A stretch of 64,000 nt of DNA from Dryomyza anilis (lineage: Eukaryota > Arthropoda > Insecta > Diptera > Dryomyzidae), in assembly GCA_951804985.1 (NCBI GenBank), contig OX638133.1, positions 55,581,122 through 55,645,121 on the forward strand. The letters are read 5' to 3'. The translations under genes and the position numbers were made by a program. The notes under the pieces were generated by a model. The model saw only the letters and a program-made list of their open reading frames with translations. It searched no databases and was not told the origin of the DNA. Of this stretch, positions 1 to 12,100 are shown one piece after another. Positions within the stretch are counted from its first letter, which is position 1. Each line of letters starts with the position of its first letter.

Positions 1-491
1 TTGTAATTTATTTTTGCACTTTTAATTCCAATATAAATCATTATAATCGGCGCAAGGGTTCTTGAGAAATCATCTATTTTTGCCCTTTTAATTCCAATAT
101 AAATCATTAAAGTCGTCACAACGGTTCTTGAGAAATCACGTCTCAAACTTAAAATTTGTAATCTTTTTGCCTTTGTAATTCCAATGTAAATCATTATAAT
201 CGGTGCAAACTTCTCAAACTTAAAATGCTCATAACTCCGTAAATACGTGTCGTAGAGGCCTCAAAGTTGGAACATTTTTTTATCTATTTTTGCCCTTTTA
301 ATTCCAATATAAATCATTGTAATCGGCGCAAGGGTTCTTGAGAAATCACATCTCAAATTTTAAATGCTCCTATAAATACGCGCCTCAAAGTTGGCCCATT
401 TTGTAACCTATTTTTTCCCTTTTAATTCCAATATAAATTATAATAATCGCAAGGACGCAAGGGTTCTTGAGAAATCACGTCTTTAAAATGC

Positions 492-520
492 TCCTATAAA
501 TACGCGCCGTATTTATAGGA
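492..520. repeat. 13-bp perfect palindrome within satellite
   Basis: Arms TCCTATAAATACG (492-504) and its exact reverse complement (508-520) flank a 3-base spacer. In ordinary units the sequence after CGCCG continues into AGAGGCCTC, so the right arm looks like a fold-back copy of the left. The same palindrome recurs at 7965-7993, 9770-9798, 11681-11709, 15967-15995 and 19323-19351, and with one arm mismatch at 22277-22305. Confidence 0.9.
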
Positions 521-2865
521 AATGCTTAAAATGCTTTTAACTCCGTAAATACGCGTCTTAGAGGCCTCAAAGCTGGCACTTTGTAACCTATTTTTTCCCT
601 TTTAATTCTAATGTAAATCATTATAATCATCACAAGGCTTCCTGAGAAATCACGTCTCAAACTTAAAATGCTCTTAACTCTTTAAATTCCAATATAAATC
701 ATTGTAATCGGCATATGGGTTATTCAGAAATCACGTCTCAAACTTAAAATTTGTAATCTATTTTTGCCCTTTTAATTCCAATATAAATGATTATAATCGT
801 CACAACGGTTCTTGAGAAATCACGTCTCAAACTTAAATTGCTCTTAACGTAAATACGCGTCGTAGAGGCCTCAAAGTTAGCACATTTTGTAATCTATTTT
901 TGCCTTTGTAATTCCAATATAAATTATTATAATTGACGCAAGGGTTCTTGAGAAATCACGTCTCAAACTTAAAATTTGCAATCTATTTTTGGTCTTTTAA
1001 TTCCAAGATAAATGATTATAATGCTCCTATTAATACGCGCCGTAGAGGCCTCAAAGTTGGCACATTTTGTAATCTATTTTTTGCCTTTAAATTCAAAAAA
1101 TTAATCACTATAATCGGCATATGGGTTCTTGAGAAATCACGTCTCAAACTTAAAATGCTCTTAACTCCGTAAATACGCGTCGTAGAATCCACAAAGTTAG
1201 CACATTTTGTAAACTATGTTTTCCCTTTTAATTCCAATATAAATCGTTATAATCGGAGCAGGGATTCTTGAGAAATCACGTCTCAAACTTAAAATGCTCA
1301 TAACTCCGTAAATACGCGTCGTAGAGGCCTCAAAGTTGGAAATTTTTTTATCAATTTTTGCCCTTTTAATTCCAATATAAATCATTATAATCGGCGCAAG
1401 AGTTCTTGAGAAATCAATATAAATCATTATAATCGGCGCAAGGGTTCTTGAGAAATCACGGCTCAAATTTTAAATGCTCCTATAAATACGCACATTTTTT
1501 AATCTATTTTTGCCCTTTAAATTCCAATATAAATCATTATAATCGTCACAAGGGTTCTTGAGAAATCACGTCTCAAACTTGAAATTTGTAATCCATTTTT
1601 GCCCTTTTATTTCCAATATAAATCATTATAATCGTCACAAGTGTTCTTGAGACATCACGTCTCAAACTTAAAATGCTCTTAACTCCATAAATACGCGTCG
1701 TAGAGGCCTAAAGATGGCACATTTTGTTATCTATTTTTGAACTTTAAATTCCAATATAAATCATTACAATCGGCGCAAGGGTTTATGAGAAATCACCGCT
1801 CAAATTTGAAATGCTCCTATAAATACGCACCGTAGATGCCTCAAAGTTGGCACATTTTGTAATCAATTTTTTGCCTTTTAATTCCAATATAAATCATTAT
1901 AATTTGCACATGGGTTCTTGAGAAATCACGTCTCAAACTTAAAATTTGTAATCTATTTTTGCCCTTTTAATTCCAATATAAATCATTATAATCATCACAA
2001 GGCTTCCTGAGAAATCACGTCTCAAACTTAAAATGTTCTTAACTCCGTAAATACGCGTCGTAGAGGCCACAAAGTTAGCACATTTTGTAAACTATGTTTT
2101 CCCTTTTAATTCCAATATAAATCGTTATAATCGGAGCAAGGATTCTTGAGAAATCACGTCTCAAACTTAAAATGCTCATAACTCCGTAAATACGCGTCGT
2201 AGAGGCCTCAAAGTTGGAAAATTTTTTATCAATTTTTGCCCTTTTAATTCCAATATAAATCATTGTAATCGGCGCAAGTGTTCTTGAGAAATCACGTCTC
2301 AAATTTAAAATGCTCAGAACTCCGTAAATACGCGCCGTAGAGGCCTCAAAGTTGGCATATTTGGTAAGCTATTTTTTCCCTTTTAATTCAAATATAAATC
2401 ATTATAATCAGCGCAAGAGTTCTTGAGAAATCACGGCTCAAACTTAAAATTTGTAATTTCTTTTTGCACTTTTAATTCCAATATAAATCATTATAATCGG
2501 CGCAAGGGTTCTTGAGAAATCACGGCTCAAATTTAAAATGCTCTTATAAATACGCACATTTTTTAATCTATTTTTGTCCTTTAAATTCCAATATAAATCA
2601 TTATAATCGTCACAAGGGTTCTTGAGAAATCACGTCTCAAACTTCATTATAATCGGCATATGGGTTCTTGAGAAATCACGTCTCAAACTTAAAATGCTCT
2701 TAACTCCGTAAATACGCGTCGTAGAGGCCACAAAGTTAGCACATTTTGTAAACTATGTTTTCCCTTTTAATTCCAATATAAATCGTTATAATCGGAGCAA
2801 GGATTCTTGGGAAATCACGTCTCAAACTTAAAATGTAATCTATTTGTAATCTATTTTTGCCCTTT

Positions 2866-2872
2866 TAATTCC
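2866..2872. repeat. Target-site duplication, left, of RTE LINE
   Basis: TAATTCC at 2866-2872 is repeated at 6151-6157, where the satellite resumes in register (TAATTCCAATATAAATC). The 7-bp direct repeat exactly brackets the LINE and fits target-primed reverse transcription. Confidence 0.85.
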
Positions 2873-2916
2873 TATGGGGGCGATTTTCACAAGGCAACGT
2901 GTCTGAGTGCTTCAAC

Positions 2917-3069
2917 ATGGCGAAGCCAGCGCAATCCTTGTCGGTGTCGTCTCAAGTCAACTCACTGGTCACCAGAATTGACAAATTGTCAAATGGTGAC
3001 ACCTCCACTTCGGTGGAAGTCCTCCTCGTGGAAGTCCCTGGAAACGGCGCTCTACACCACCCGGTGTAG
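2917..3069 (+). CDS. Short RTE ORF1-like peptide (50 aa)
   Basis: ATG at 2917 opens a 50-codon frame ending in TAG at 3067-3069, about 80 bp upstream of ORF2. The predicted peptide starts MAKPAQSLSVSS, is rich in Ser/Thr/Val, and shows no zinc knuckle, RRM or membrane segment. RTE elements characteristically have a very small ORF1 (43 codons in the founding nematode RTE-1), so position and size fit, but the function of this peptide is unknown in the family. A longer frame that enters from the satellite upstream crosses the insertion boundary and is not meaningful. It could also be chance: 50 codons is short. Confidence 0.45.
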   Translation: MAKPAQSLSVSSQVNSLVTRIDKLSNGDTSTSVEVLLVEVPGNGALHHPV

Positions 3070-3152
3070 AAGTCGGCTAAAGTGAGTGGCGAGCATCTCC
3101 CTCAGAGTGAGGGTTCGTGCGTTGGGTTTGGGTCCCACCACGGAAAAAACCT

Positions 3153-6130
3153 ATGCGCCCAATGAAAACAAAAAAGAAGCCTCGGATAACGACCGATTAC
3201 AACGATGACGACCCACGCAAACGTTTTAAGGACCATGATTTACGGATATGCACCTGGAATGTCCGGACCCTTTATAGGGAAGGTGCCTCTATCCAGCTGG
3301 CAGATGTCCTCGAAAAATATAAGGCTGACATCACCGCTATCCAGGAGATGCGATGGACGGGACAGGGCTGTTCGAAACAAGCGTCCTGTGATATCTACTA
3401 CAGCTGCCATGCGGAGAGACACGAATTTGGATGTGGATTTGTGGTCGGCAAGAGACTCCGCCACCTTGTCTCTAGGTTCACACCCGTGGACGAAAGGCTG
3501 GCAACAATCCGCATCAAGGCTAAATATTTCCATATCAGCCTAATTTGTGCACACGCTCCGACGAACGAGAAAGATGACGAGACAAAAGAGCGCTTCTACG
3601 AGCGCCTAGACAACGCATACGAGCGCTGCCCCCGCCACGATATCAAAATCGTGCTAGGCGATTTTAACGCCAAGGTGGGCAGAGAAGCCATCTATTGTCC
3701 CACAATCGGAAAATTTAGCCTCCATGCCAACACTTCCGATAACGGAACGAGGCTAATCGACTTCGCCGCAGCACGAAACATGGTAGTTAGTAGCACTAGA
3801 TTCGAACATTTCGATATCCACAAGGCCACATGGTTGTCGCCCGATCAAAAAACTCGAAATCAAATTGATCACGTTGTGATTGACGGAAGGCACGCTTCAA
3901 GCGTGATGGACGTACGCACTATCCGAGGTGCCAATATGGACTCGGATCATTACCTTGTAGCAGCCAAGGTCCGCACACGCTTAAGCGCTGCGAAGAACGT
4001 ACGGAACCAAACGCAGAGAAAGCTAGACGTCGGAAAGCTGCAATCACAACAGACAACGCAAGCCTTTTCCACTCGACTCTCACACCTGCTTAGACAAAGC
4101 ACTCCTCCTCTCGATGATATAAGCGCGCAGTGGAATCATATCTCCTGCTCTATGCGTACGGCTGCCGAAGAGGTGCTTGGATTCCAACGCCCCCTGAGGA
4201 ATCAGTGGTATGACCAAGAGTGTCGCGCGGCCACCCTGCAGTCAGTAGCTACGCGAGCTGCGAAGGAGCGATACAAAGAGAAGAGGAGGGAAGAGAGACG
4301 TCTTTTCAGGCGTAAAAAAAGCGAGGCAGAAAGACGTGAGTGTGAGGAGATTGAGATGCATGGGGACAGGAATGAGGCTCGAAAATTCTTCGAGAAAATA
4401 AGACGCCTAGCCGGAGGTTTGAAATCCGGAGCCTCTTCCTGTAAAGATGAGAACGGAAATCTAGTGACAGATATCCAGAGCACACTGAAAATATAGAGGG
4501 ATCACTTCTCTAAACTGCTGACCGGTGATGATGACCTCAATTCCACCGATAGAGAAGCAAACCCGGCAACCCCAGTACTTGATGACGACGTTGAGATTCC
4601 GCCACCCGACCATGACGAGGTCAGAACAGCCATTGCTCGGCTGAAAAACAACAAAGCCGCAGGTGCTGATGGCCTGCCTGCTGAATTGTTTAAGACCGGA
4701 GGCGAAGAGCTAATAGAGAGCATGCACGAGCTCGTAAGCAGAATATGGTCGGATGAAAGCATGCCAAGTGACTGGAACCTCAGTGTACTCTGCCCAATCC
4801 TTAAGAAAGGGGATCCCACTATCTGCGCCAACTACCGTGGGATCAGCCTACTCAATATCGCATACAAGGTTCTATCGAGCGTATTATGTGAAAGACTGAA
4901 GCCCATCGTCAACAGACTGATTGGACCTTATCAGTGCGGCTTCAGACCTGGAAAGTCCACCATAGACCAGATTTTCACATTGCGCCTAATCCAGGAAAAG
5001 ACCCTAGAAAAACAGATCGACACCTACCACCTATTAGTCGACTATAAAGCCGCCTTCGACACTCCGATAAGGGAACGATTATACGCCGCAATGTCTGAGT
5101 TCGGTATACCTGCGAAACTTATAAGGCTTTGCAGGATGACCCTGAGCAACACACGTTGCTCAGTGAGAATAGGAAAAGATCTCTCCGAGCCATTTCATAC
5201 CGAACGAGGTTTCAGACAGGGTGACTCCCTATCGTGCGACTTTTTTAACTTATTGATGGAGAAAATAGTTCGAGCTGCCGAACTCCGTCAAAGCGGCACT
5301 ATCCTCAACAAAAGTGTCATGCTGCTCGCATATGCCGACGATATTGATATCATTGGCAGGAGCACACGAGCAGTCAGCGCAGCATTCTCCAGATTGGAGA
5401 AAGAGTCGCGTCGAATGGGTCTAGCGGTGAACGAGGACAAGACGAAGTTCCTTGTGTCAACAAGCAAAAAAGAGTCCGTGCGTCTTGGACAAAAAGCTGA
5501 TTTTGACACCCACAAGTTCGACATTGTGAAGGACTTCGTCTATCTGGGATCCAGCGTAAACAGCAACAACGACGTCAGCCTGGAGATCAAACGGAGAATA
5601 ACTCTTGCCAACAGGTGCTACTTTGGGCTAGTAGGCAATTGAGAAGCAGAGCCCTCTCTCGCCGGACAAAAATAACGCTCTACAAGTCACTCATCATGCC
5701 CGTCCTACTTTATGGTGCAGAAACATGGACGCTGGCCACCACCGATGAGAGAGTACTGGGAGCGTTCGAGAGAAAGATTCTCCGTAAAATCTTTGGCCCT
5801 ATCTGCTTTGCTAACGAGTATCGAATCAGGATGAACCACGAGCTATATGAGTTATTCGACGACATTGACATAGTCAAGCGCATCAAGATTCAGCGGCTTC
5901 GCTGGCTAGGTCATGTCGAACGAATGGATGAAAACACTCCAGCCAAGAAGGTGCTTGAATCGAAACTCGAAGGTGGACAGCGTAGAAGAGGGCGTCCAAA
6001 TCTGCGTTGGAAAGACCAAGTTGAGGACAACCTGGCAACGCTTGGTATTTCTAACTGGCGTCAGCGCGCGCAAAGCAGATCCGACTGGCGCGGCTTCATC
6101 TCAGCGGCCAAAACCGACCCACGGTTGTAA
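3153..6130 (+). pseudogene. RTE ORF2: endonuclease-reverse transcriptase, one stop and one frameshift
   Basis: About 993 codons from the first in-frame ATG (3153; an in-frame TGA lies at 3108). The N-terminal endonuclease/exonuclease/phosphatase domain spans codons ~30-275, with WNVRTL, IQEMRW (catalytic Glu ~65), GDFNAKVG (~169), QIDHV and SDHYL (~264), so the nicking active site looks intact. A basic linker rich in Arg/Glu follows. The reverse transcriptase begins near KAAGADGLPAELF and has CGFRPGKSTIDQ, VDYKAAFD, RQGDSLSC and the catalytic YADD (codons ~727-730). The C-terminus has YGAETWTL and RLRWLGHVERM, typical of RTE proteins. Breaks: TAG at 4494-4496, with the frame continuing open directly after it, and a one-base shift near 5628-5634 after CYFGL. 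TAA at 6128-6130 ends it. The product would copy the element's own RNA at nicked DNA. Not functional as read, though the low damage implies recent insertion. Confidence 0.92.
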
Positions 6131-6138
6131 GGGCCATT

Positions 6139-6150
6139 TAAGTAAGTAAG
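6139..6150 (+). repeat. (TAAG)3 3' tail of the LINE
   Basis: Three TAAG repeats follow the ORF2 stop after a very short 3' UTR (~8 bp), followed directly by the target-site duplication at 6151-6157. Short tandem-repeat tails in place of poly(A) are a hallmark of RTE elements. Confidence 0.85.
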
Positions 6151-6157
6151 TAATTCC

Positions 6158-9100
6158 AATATAAATCATTATAATCGTCACAAGTGTTCTTGAGAAATCA
6201 CGTCTCAAACTTAAAATGCTCTTAACTCCATAAATACGCGCCGTAGAGGCCTAAAGCTGGCACACTTTGTAATCTATTTTTGAACTTTAAATACCAATAT
6301 AAATCATTACAATCGGCGCAAGGGTTTATGAGAAATCACGGCTCAAATTTGAAATGCTCCTATAAATACGCACCGTAGAGGCCTTAAAGTTGGCACATTT
6401 TGTAATCAATTTTTTGCCCTTTAATTCCAATATAAATCATTATAATTTGCACATGGGTTCTTGAGAAAAAACGTCTCAAACTTAAAATTTGTAATCTATT
6501 TTTGCCCTTTTAATTCCAATATAAATCATTATAATCATCACAAGGCTTCCTGAGAAATCACGTCTCAAACTTAAAATGCTCTTAACTCCGTAAATACGCG
6601 CCGTAGAGGCCTCAAAGTTAGCACATTTTGCAATATTTTTTTGCCCCTGTATTCCAATATAAATCATTATAATTTGCGCAAGGGTTCTTGAGAAATCACG
6701 TGTCAAATTTAAAATGCTCATAACTCCGTAAATACGAGTCGTAGAGGCCTCAATGTTGGCATATTTTCTAACCTATTTTTCCCCTTTTAATTCCAATATA
6801 AATCATTATAATCGGCGCAAGAGTTCTTGAGAAATCACGGCTCAAAATTAAAACGGCTCAAATTTAAAAACGGCGCAAGAGTTCTTGAGAAATCACGTCT
6901 CAAACTTCAAATTTTTAATTCTTTTTGCACTTTTAATTCCAATATAAATCATTATAATCGGCGCAAGGGTTCTTGAGAAATCACATCTCAAATTTAAAAT
7001 GCTCCTATAAATACGCGCCGTAGAGGCCTCAAGGTTGGCCCATTTAGTAACTTATTTTTTCCCTTTTAATTCCAATATAAATCATTATAATCGACGCAAG
7101 GGTTCTTGAGAAATCACGTCTCAAACTTAAAATTTGTAATTTCTTTTTGCACTTTTAATTCCAACATAAATCATTATAACCGGCGCAAAGGTTCTTGATA
7201 CGCGCCGTAGAGGCCTCAAAGTTGGCACATTTTGTAGTCTATTTTTGGCCTTTAAATTCCAATATAAATCATTATAATCGGCATATGGGTTATTGAGAAA
7301 TCACGTCTCAAACTTAAAATTTGTAATCTATTTTTGCCCTTTTAATTCCAATATAAATGATTATAATCGTCACAACGGTTCTTGAGAAATCACGTCTCAA
7401 ACTTAAATTGCTCTTAACTCCGTAAATACGCGTCGTAGAGGCCTCAAAGTTAGCACATTTTATAATCTATTTTTGCCTTTGTAATTCCAATATAAATTAT
7501 TATAATTGACGCAAGGGTTCTTGAGAAATCACGTCTCAAACTTAAAATTTGCAATCTATTTTTGGTCTTTTAATTCCAATATAAATGATTATACTGCTCC
7601 TATTAATACGCGCCGTAGAGGCCTCAAAATTGGCACATTTTGTAATCTATTTTTGGCCTTTAAATTCAAAAAATAAATCACTATACTCAAACTTAAAATG
7701 CTCTTAACTCCGTAAATACGCGTCGTAGAGGCCTCAAAGTTGGAACATTTTTTTATCTATTTTTGCCCTTTTAATTCCAATATAAATCATTGTAATCGGC
7801 GCAAGGGTTCTTGAGAAATCACATCTCAAATTTCAAATGCTCCTATAAATACGCGCCTCAAAGTTGGCCCATTTTGTAACCTATTTTTTCCCTTTTAATT
7901 CCAATATAAATCATAATAATCGCAAGGACGCAAGGGTTCTTGAGAAATCACGTCTTTAAAATGCTCCTATAAATACGCGCCGTATTTATAGGAAATGCTT
8001 AAAATGCTCTTAACTCCGTAAATACGCGCCTTAGAGACCTCAAAGCTGACACTTTGTAACCTATTTTTCCCTTTTAATTCTAATGTAAATCATTATAATC
8101 ATCACAAGGCTTCCTGAGAAATCACGTCTCAAACTTAAAATGCTCTGAACTCTTTAAAGTCCAATATAAATCATTGTAATCGGCATATGGGTTATTGAGA
8201 AATCACGTCTCGAACTTAAAATTTGTAATCTATTTTTGCCCTTTTAATTCCAATATAAATGATTATAATCGTCACAACGGTTCTTGAGAAATCACGTCTC
8301 AAACTTAAATTGCTCTTAGCTCTTAACGTAAATACGCGTCGTAGAGGCCTCAAAGTTAGCACATTTTGTAATCTATTTTTGCCTTTGTAATTCCAATATA
8401 AATTATTATTACAAACCGTAGAGGCCTCAAAGTAAGCACATTTTGCAATATTTTTTGCCCCTGTATTCCAATATAAATCATTATAATAGGCGCAAGGGTT
8501 CTTGAGAAATCACGTGTCAAATTTAAAATGCTCATAACTCCGTAAATACGAGTCGTAGAGGCCTCAAGGTTGGCATATTTTGTAACCTATTTTTCCCCTT
8601 TTAATTCCAATATAAATCATTATAATCGGCGCAAGAGTTCTTGAGAAATCACGGCTCAAAATTAAAACGGCTCAAATTTAAAAACGGCGCAAGAGTTCTT
8701 GAGAAATCACGTCTCAAACTTCAAATTTTTAATTCTTTTTGCACTTTTAATTCCAATATAAATCATTATAATCGGCGCAAGGGTTCTTGAGAAATCACAT
8801 CTCAAATTTAAAATGCTCCTATAAATACGCGCCGTAGAGGCCTCAAGGTTGGCCCATTTAGTAACTTATTTTTTCCCTTTTAATTCCAATATAAATCATT
8901 ATAATCGACGCAAGGGTTCTTGAGAAATCACGTCTCAAACTTAAAATTTGTAATTTCTTTTTGCACTTTTAATTCCAACATAAATCATTATAACCGGCGC
9001 AAAGGTTCTTGATACGCGCCGTAGAGGCCTCAAAGTTGGCACATTTTGTAGTCTATTTTTGGCCTTTAAATTCCAATATAAATCATTATAATCGGCATAT

Positions 9101-12100
9101 GGGTTCTTGAGAAATCACGTCTCAAACTTAAAATTTGTAATCTATTTTTGCCCTTTTAATTCCAATATAAATGATTATAATCGTCACAACGGTTCTTGAG
9201 AAATCACGTCTCAAACTTAAATTGCTCTTAACTCCGTAAATACGCGTCGTAGAGGCCTCAAAGTTAGCACATTTTATAATCTATTTTTGCCTTTGTAATT
9301 CCAATATAAATTATTATAATTGACGCAAGGGTTCTTGAGAAATCACGTCTCAAACTTAAAATTTGCAATCTATTTTTGGTCTTTTAATTCCAATATAAAT
9401 GATTATACTGCTCCTATTAATACGCGCCGTAGAGGCCTCAAAATTGGCACATTTTGTAATCTATTTTTGGCCTTTAAATTCAAAAAATAAATCACTATAC
9501 TCAAACTTAAAATGCTCTTAACTCCGTAAATACGCGTCGTAGAGGCCTCAAAGTTGGAACATTTTTTTATCTATTTTTGCCCTTTTAATTCCAATATAAA
9601 TCGGCGCAAGGGTTCTTGAGAAATCACATCTCAAATTTCAAATGCTCCTATAAATACGCGCCTCAAAGTTGGCCCATTTTGTAACCTATTTTTTCCCTTT
9701 TAATTCCAATATAAATCATAATAATCGCAAGGACGCAAGGGTTCTTGAGAAATCACGTCTTTAAAATGCTCCTATAAATACGCGCCGTATTTATAGGAAA
9801 TGCTTAAAATGCTCTTAACTCCGTAAATACGCGCCTTAGAGACCTCAAAGCTGACACTTTGTAACCTATTTTTCCCTTTTAATTCTAATGTAAATCATTA
9901 TAATCATCACAAGGCTTCCTGAGAAATCACGTCTCAAACTTAAAATGCTCTGAACTCTTTAAAGTCCAATATAAATCATTGTAATCGGCATATGGGTTAT
10001 TGAGAAATCACGTCTCGAACTTAAAATTTGTAATCTATTTTTGCCCCTTTAATTCCAATATAAATAATTATAATCGTCACAACGGTTCTTGAGAAATCAC
10101 GTCTCAAACTTAAATTGCTCTTAGCTCTTAACGTAAATACGCGTCGTAGAGGCCTCAAAGTTAGCACATTTTGTAATCTATTTTTGCCTTTGTAATTCCA
10201 ATATAAATTATTATTACAAACCGTAGAGGCCTCAAAGTAAGCACATTTTGCAATATTTTTTGCCCCTGTATTCCAATATAAATCATTATAATAGGCGCAA
10301 GGGTTCTTGAGAAATCACGTGTCAAATTTAAAATGCTCATAACTCCGTAAATACGAGTCGTAGAGGCCTCAAGGTTGGCATATTTTGTAACCTATTTTTC
10401 CCCTTTTAATTCCAATATAAATCATTATAATCGGCGCAAGAGTTCTTGAGAAATCACGGCTCAAAATTAAAACGGCTCAAATTTAAAAACGGCGCAAGAT
10501 TTCTTGAGAAATCACATCTCAAACTTCAAATTTTTAATTCTTTTTGCACATTTAATTCCAATATAAATCATTATAATCGGCGCAAGGGTTCTTGAGAAAT
10601 CACATCTCAAATTTAAAATGCTCCTATAAATACGCGCCGTAGAGGCCTCAAAGTTGGCCCATTTTGTAACTTATTTTTTCCCTTTTAATTCCAATATAAA
10701 TCATTATAACCGACGCAAGGGTTCTTGAGAAATCGGCGCAAGAGTTCTTGAGAAATCACGGCTCAAAATTAAAACGGCTCAAATTTAAAAAAGGCGCAAG
10801 AGTTCTTGAGAAATCACGTCTCAAACTTCAAATTTTTAATTCTTTTTGCACTTTTAATTCCAATATAAATCATTATAATCGGCGCAAGGGTTCTTGAGAA
10901 ATCACATCTCAAATTTAAAATGCTCCTATAAATACGCGCCGTAGAGGCCTCAAAGTTGGCCCATTTTGTAACTTATTTTTTCCCTTTTAATTCCAATATA
11001 AATCATTATAATCGACGCAAGGGTTCTTGAGAAATCACGTCTCAAACTTAAAATTTGTAATCTATTTTTGCCCTTTTAATTCCAATATAAATGATTATAA
11101 TCGTCACAACGGTTCTTGAGAAATCACGTCTCAAAGTTAGCACATTTTGTAATCTATTTTTGCCTTTGTAATTCCAATATAAATCATTATAATCGGCGCA
11201 AGGGTTCTTGAGAAATCACGTCTCAAACTTAAAATTTGCAATCTATTTTTGATCTTATAATTCCAATATAAATGATTATAATGCTCCTATTAATACGCGC
11301 CGTAGAGGCCTCAAAGTTGGCACATTTTGTAATCTATTTTTGGCCTTTAAATTCAAAAAATAAATCATTATAATCGGCATATGGGTTCTTGAGAAATCAC
11401 GTCTCAAACTTAAAATGCTCATAACTCCGTAAATAGGTGTCGTAGAGGCCTCAAAGTTGGAACATTTTTTTATCTATTTTTGCCCTTTTAATTCCCAATT
11501 CATCATTGTAATCGGCGCAAGGGTTCTTGAGAAATCACATCTCAAATTTTAAATGCTCCTATAAATACGCGCCTCAAAGTTGGCCCATTTTGTAACCTAT
11601 TTGTTCCCTTTTAATTCCAATATAAATCATAATAATCGCAAGGACGCAAGGGTTCTTGAGAAATCACGTCTTTAAAATGCTCCTATAAATACGCGCCGTA
11701 TTTATAGGAAATGCTTAAAATGCTCTTAACTCCGTAAATACGCGCCTTAGAGGCCTCAAAGCTGGCACTTTGTAACCTATTTTTTCCCTTTTAATTCTAA
11801 TGTAAATCATTATAATCATCACAAGGCTTCCTGAGAAATCACGTCTCAAACTTAAAATGCTCTTAACTCTTTAAAAGATGGCACATTTTGTAATCTATTT
11901 TTTCCCTTTTAATTCCAATATAAATCATTATAATCGGCGCAAGAGTTCTTGAGAAATCACGGCTCAAAATTAAAACGGCTCAAATTTAAAAACGGCGCAA
12001 GAGTTCTTGAGAAATCACGTCTCAAACTTCAAATTTTTAATTCTTTTTGCACTTTTAATTCCAATATAAATCATTATAATCGGCGCAAGGGTTCTTGAGA

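Larger units (their letters stand above)
1..2872 (-). repeat. Satellite array, orientation A, block 1
   Basis: Tandem AT-rich monomers. Long units are about 139 bp and short units about 89 bp; the short form lacks a 50-bp module that contains GAGGCCTCTACGGCGCG and TATTTACGGAG (read on the minus strand). Every unit has the minus-strand motif GATTATAATGATTTATATTGG and a TTGAGA-N7-TCTCAA inverted repeat. I use the strand reading ATTTATATTGGAATTAAAAG as the reference strand, so this block is minus. A 66-bp unit (around 86) and a 42-bp unit (around 1374-1416) are shorter deletion forms. Bases 1 to about 2,060 recur almost unchanged at 21,785-23,800. No gene is visible; open stretches follow from the unit lengths. 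Confidence 0.95.
2873..6150 (+). mobile_element. RTE-clade non-LTR retrotransposon, near full length
   Basis: A 3,278-bp insertion in the satellite, bracketed by a 7-bp target-site duplication. GC content is clearly higher than the surroundings. It has a short first ORF, a long second ORF with an apurinic-type endonuclease and a reverse transcriptase, no LTRs, and a 3' end made of (TAAG)3 instead of poly(A). Length, two-ORF plan and short-repeat tail are typical of the RTE clade, whose members are often annotated as 'craniofacial development protein 2-like' in insect genomes. The 5' end looks complete: the element starts immediately after the duplication and about 240 bp precede ORF2. One stop and one frameshift inactivate ORF2. 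Confidence 0.9.

Noticed and set aside
1197..1466. Recurrent 60-100-codon frames encoding DFSRTLAPIIMIYIGIK-type peptides throughout the satellite (also 2075, 14613, 18433, 30758, 45876, 51577, 61217 and others)
   Set aside because: They always lie on the same satellite strand. They arise because 66 bp and the 139+89 dimer (228 bp) are multiples of three; other unit combinations interrupt them. No start context, codon bias or conservation beyond the DNA repeat.
2873..2960. HDV-like self-cleaving ribozyme at the LINE 5' end, known from some R2 and RTE elements
   Set aside because: The GGGGGCG start lacks a clear complementary P1 strand within the expected distance, and I could not build the double pseudoknot.
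3205..3543. Alternative frames on both strands within the LINE endonuclease region
   Set aside because: They overlap the frame with all endonuclease motifs and show no recognisable domain of their own.
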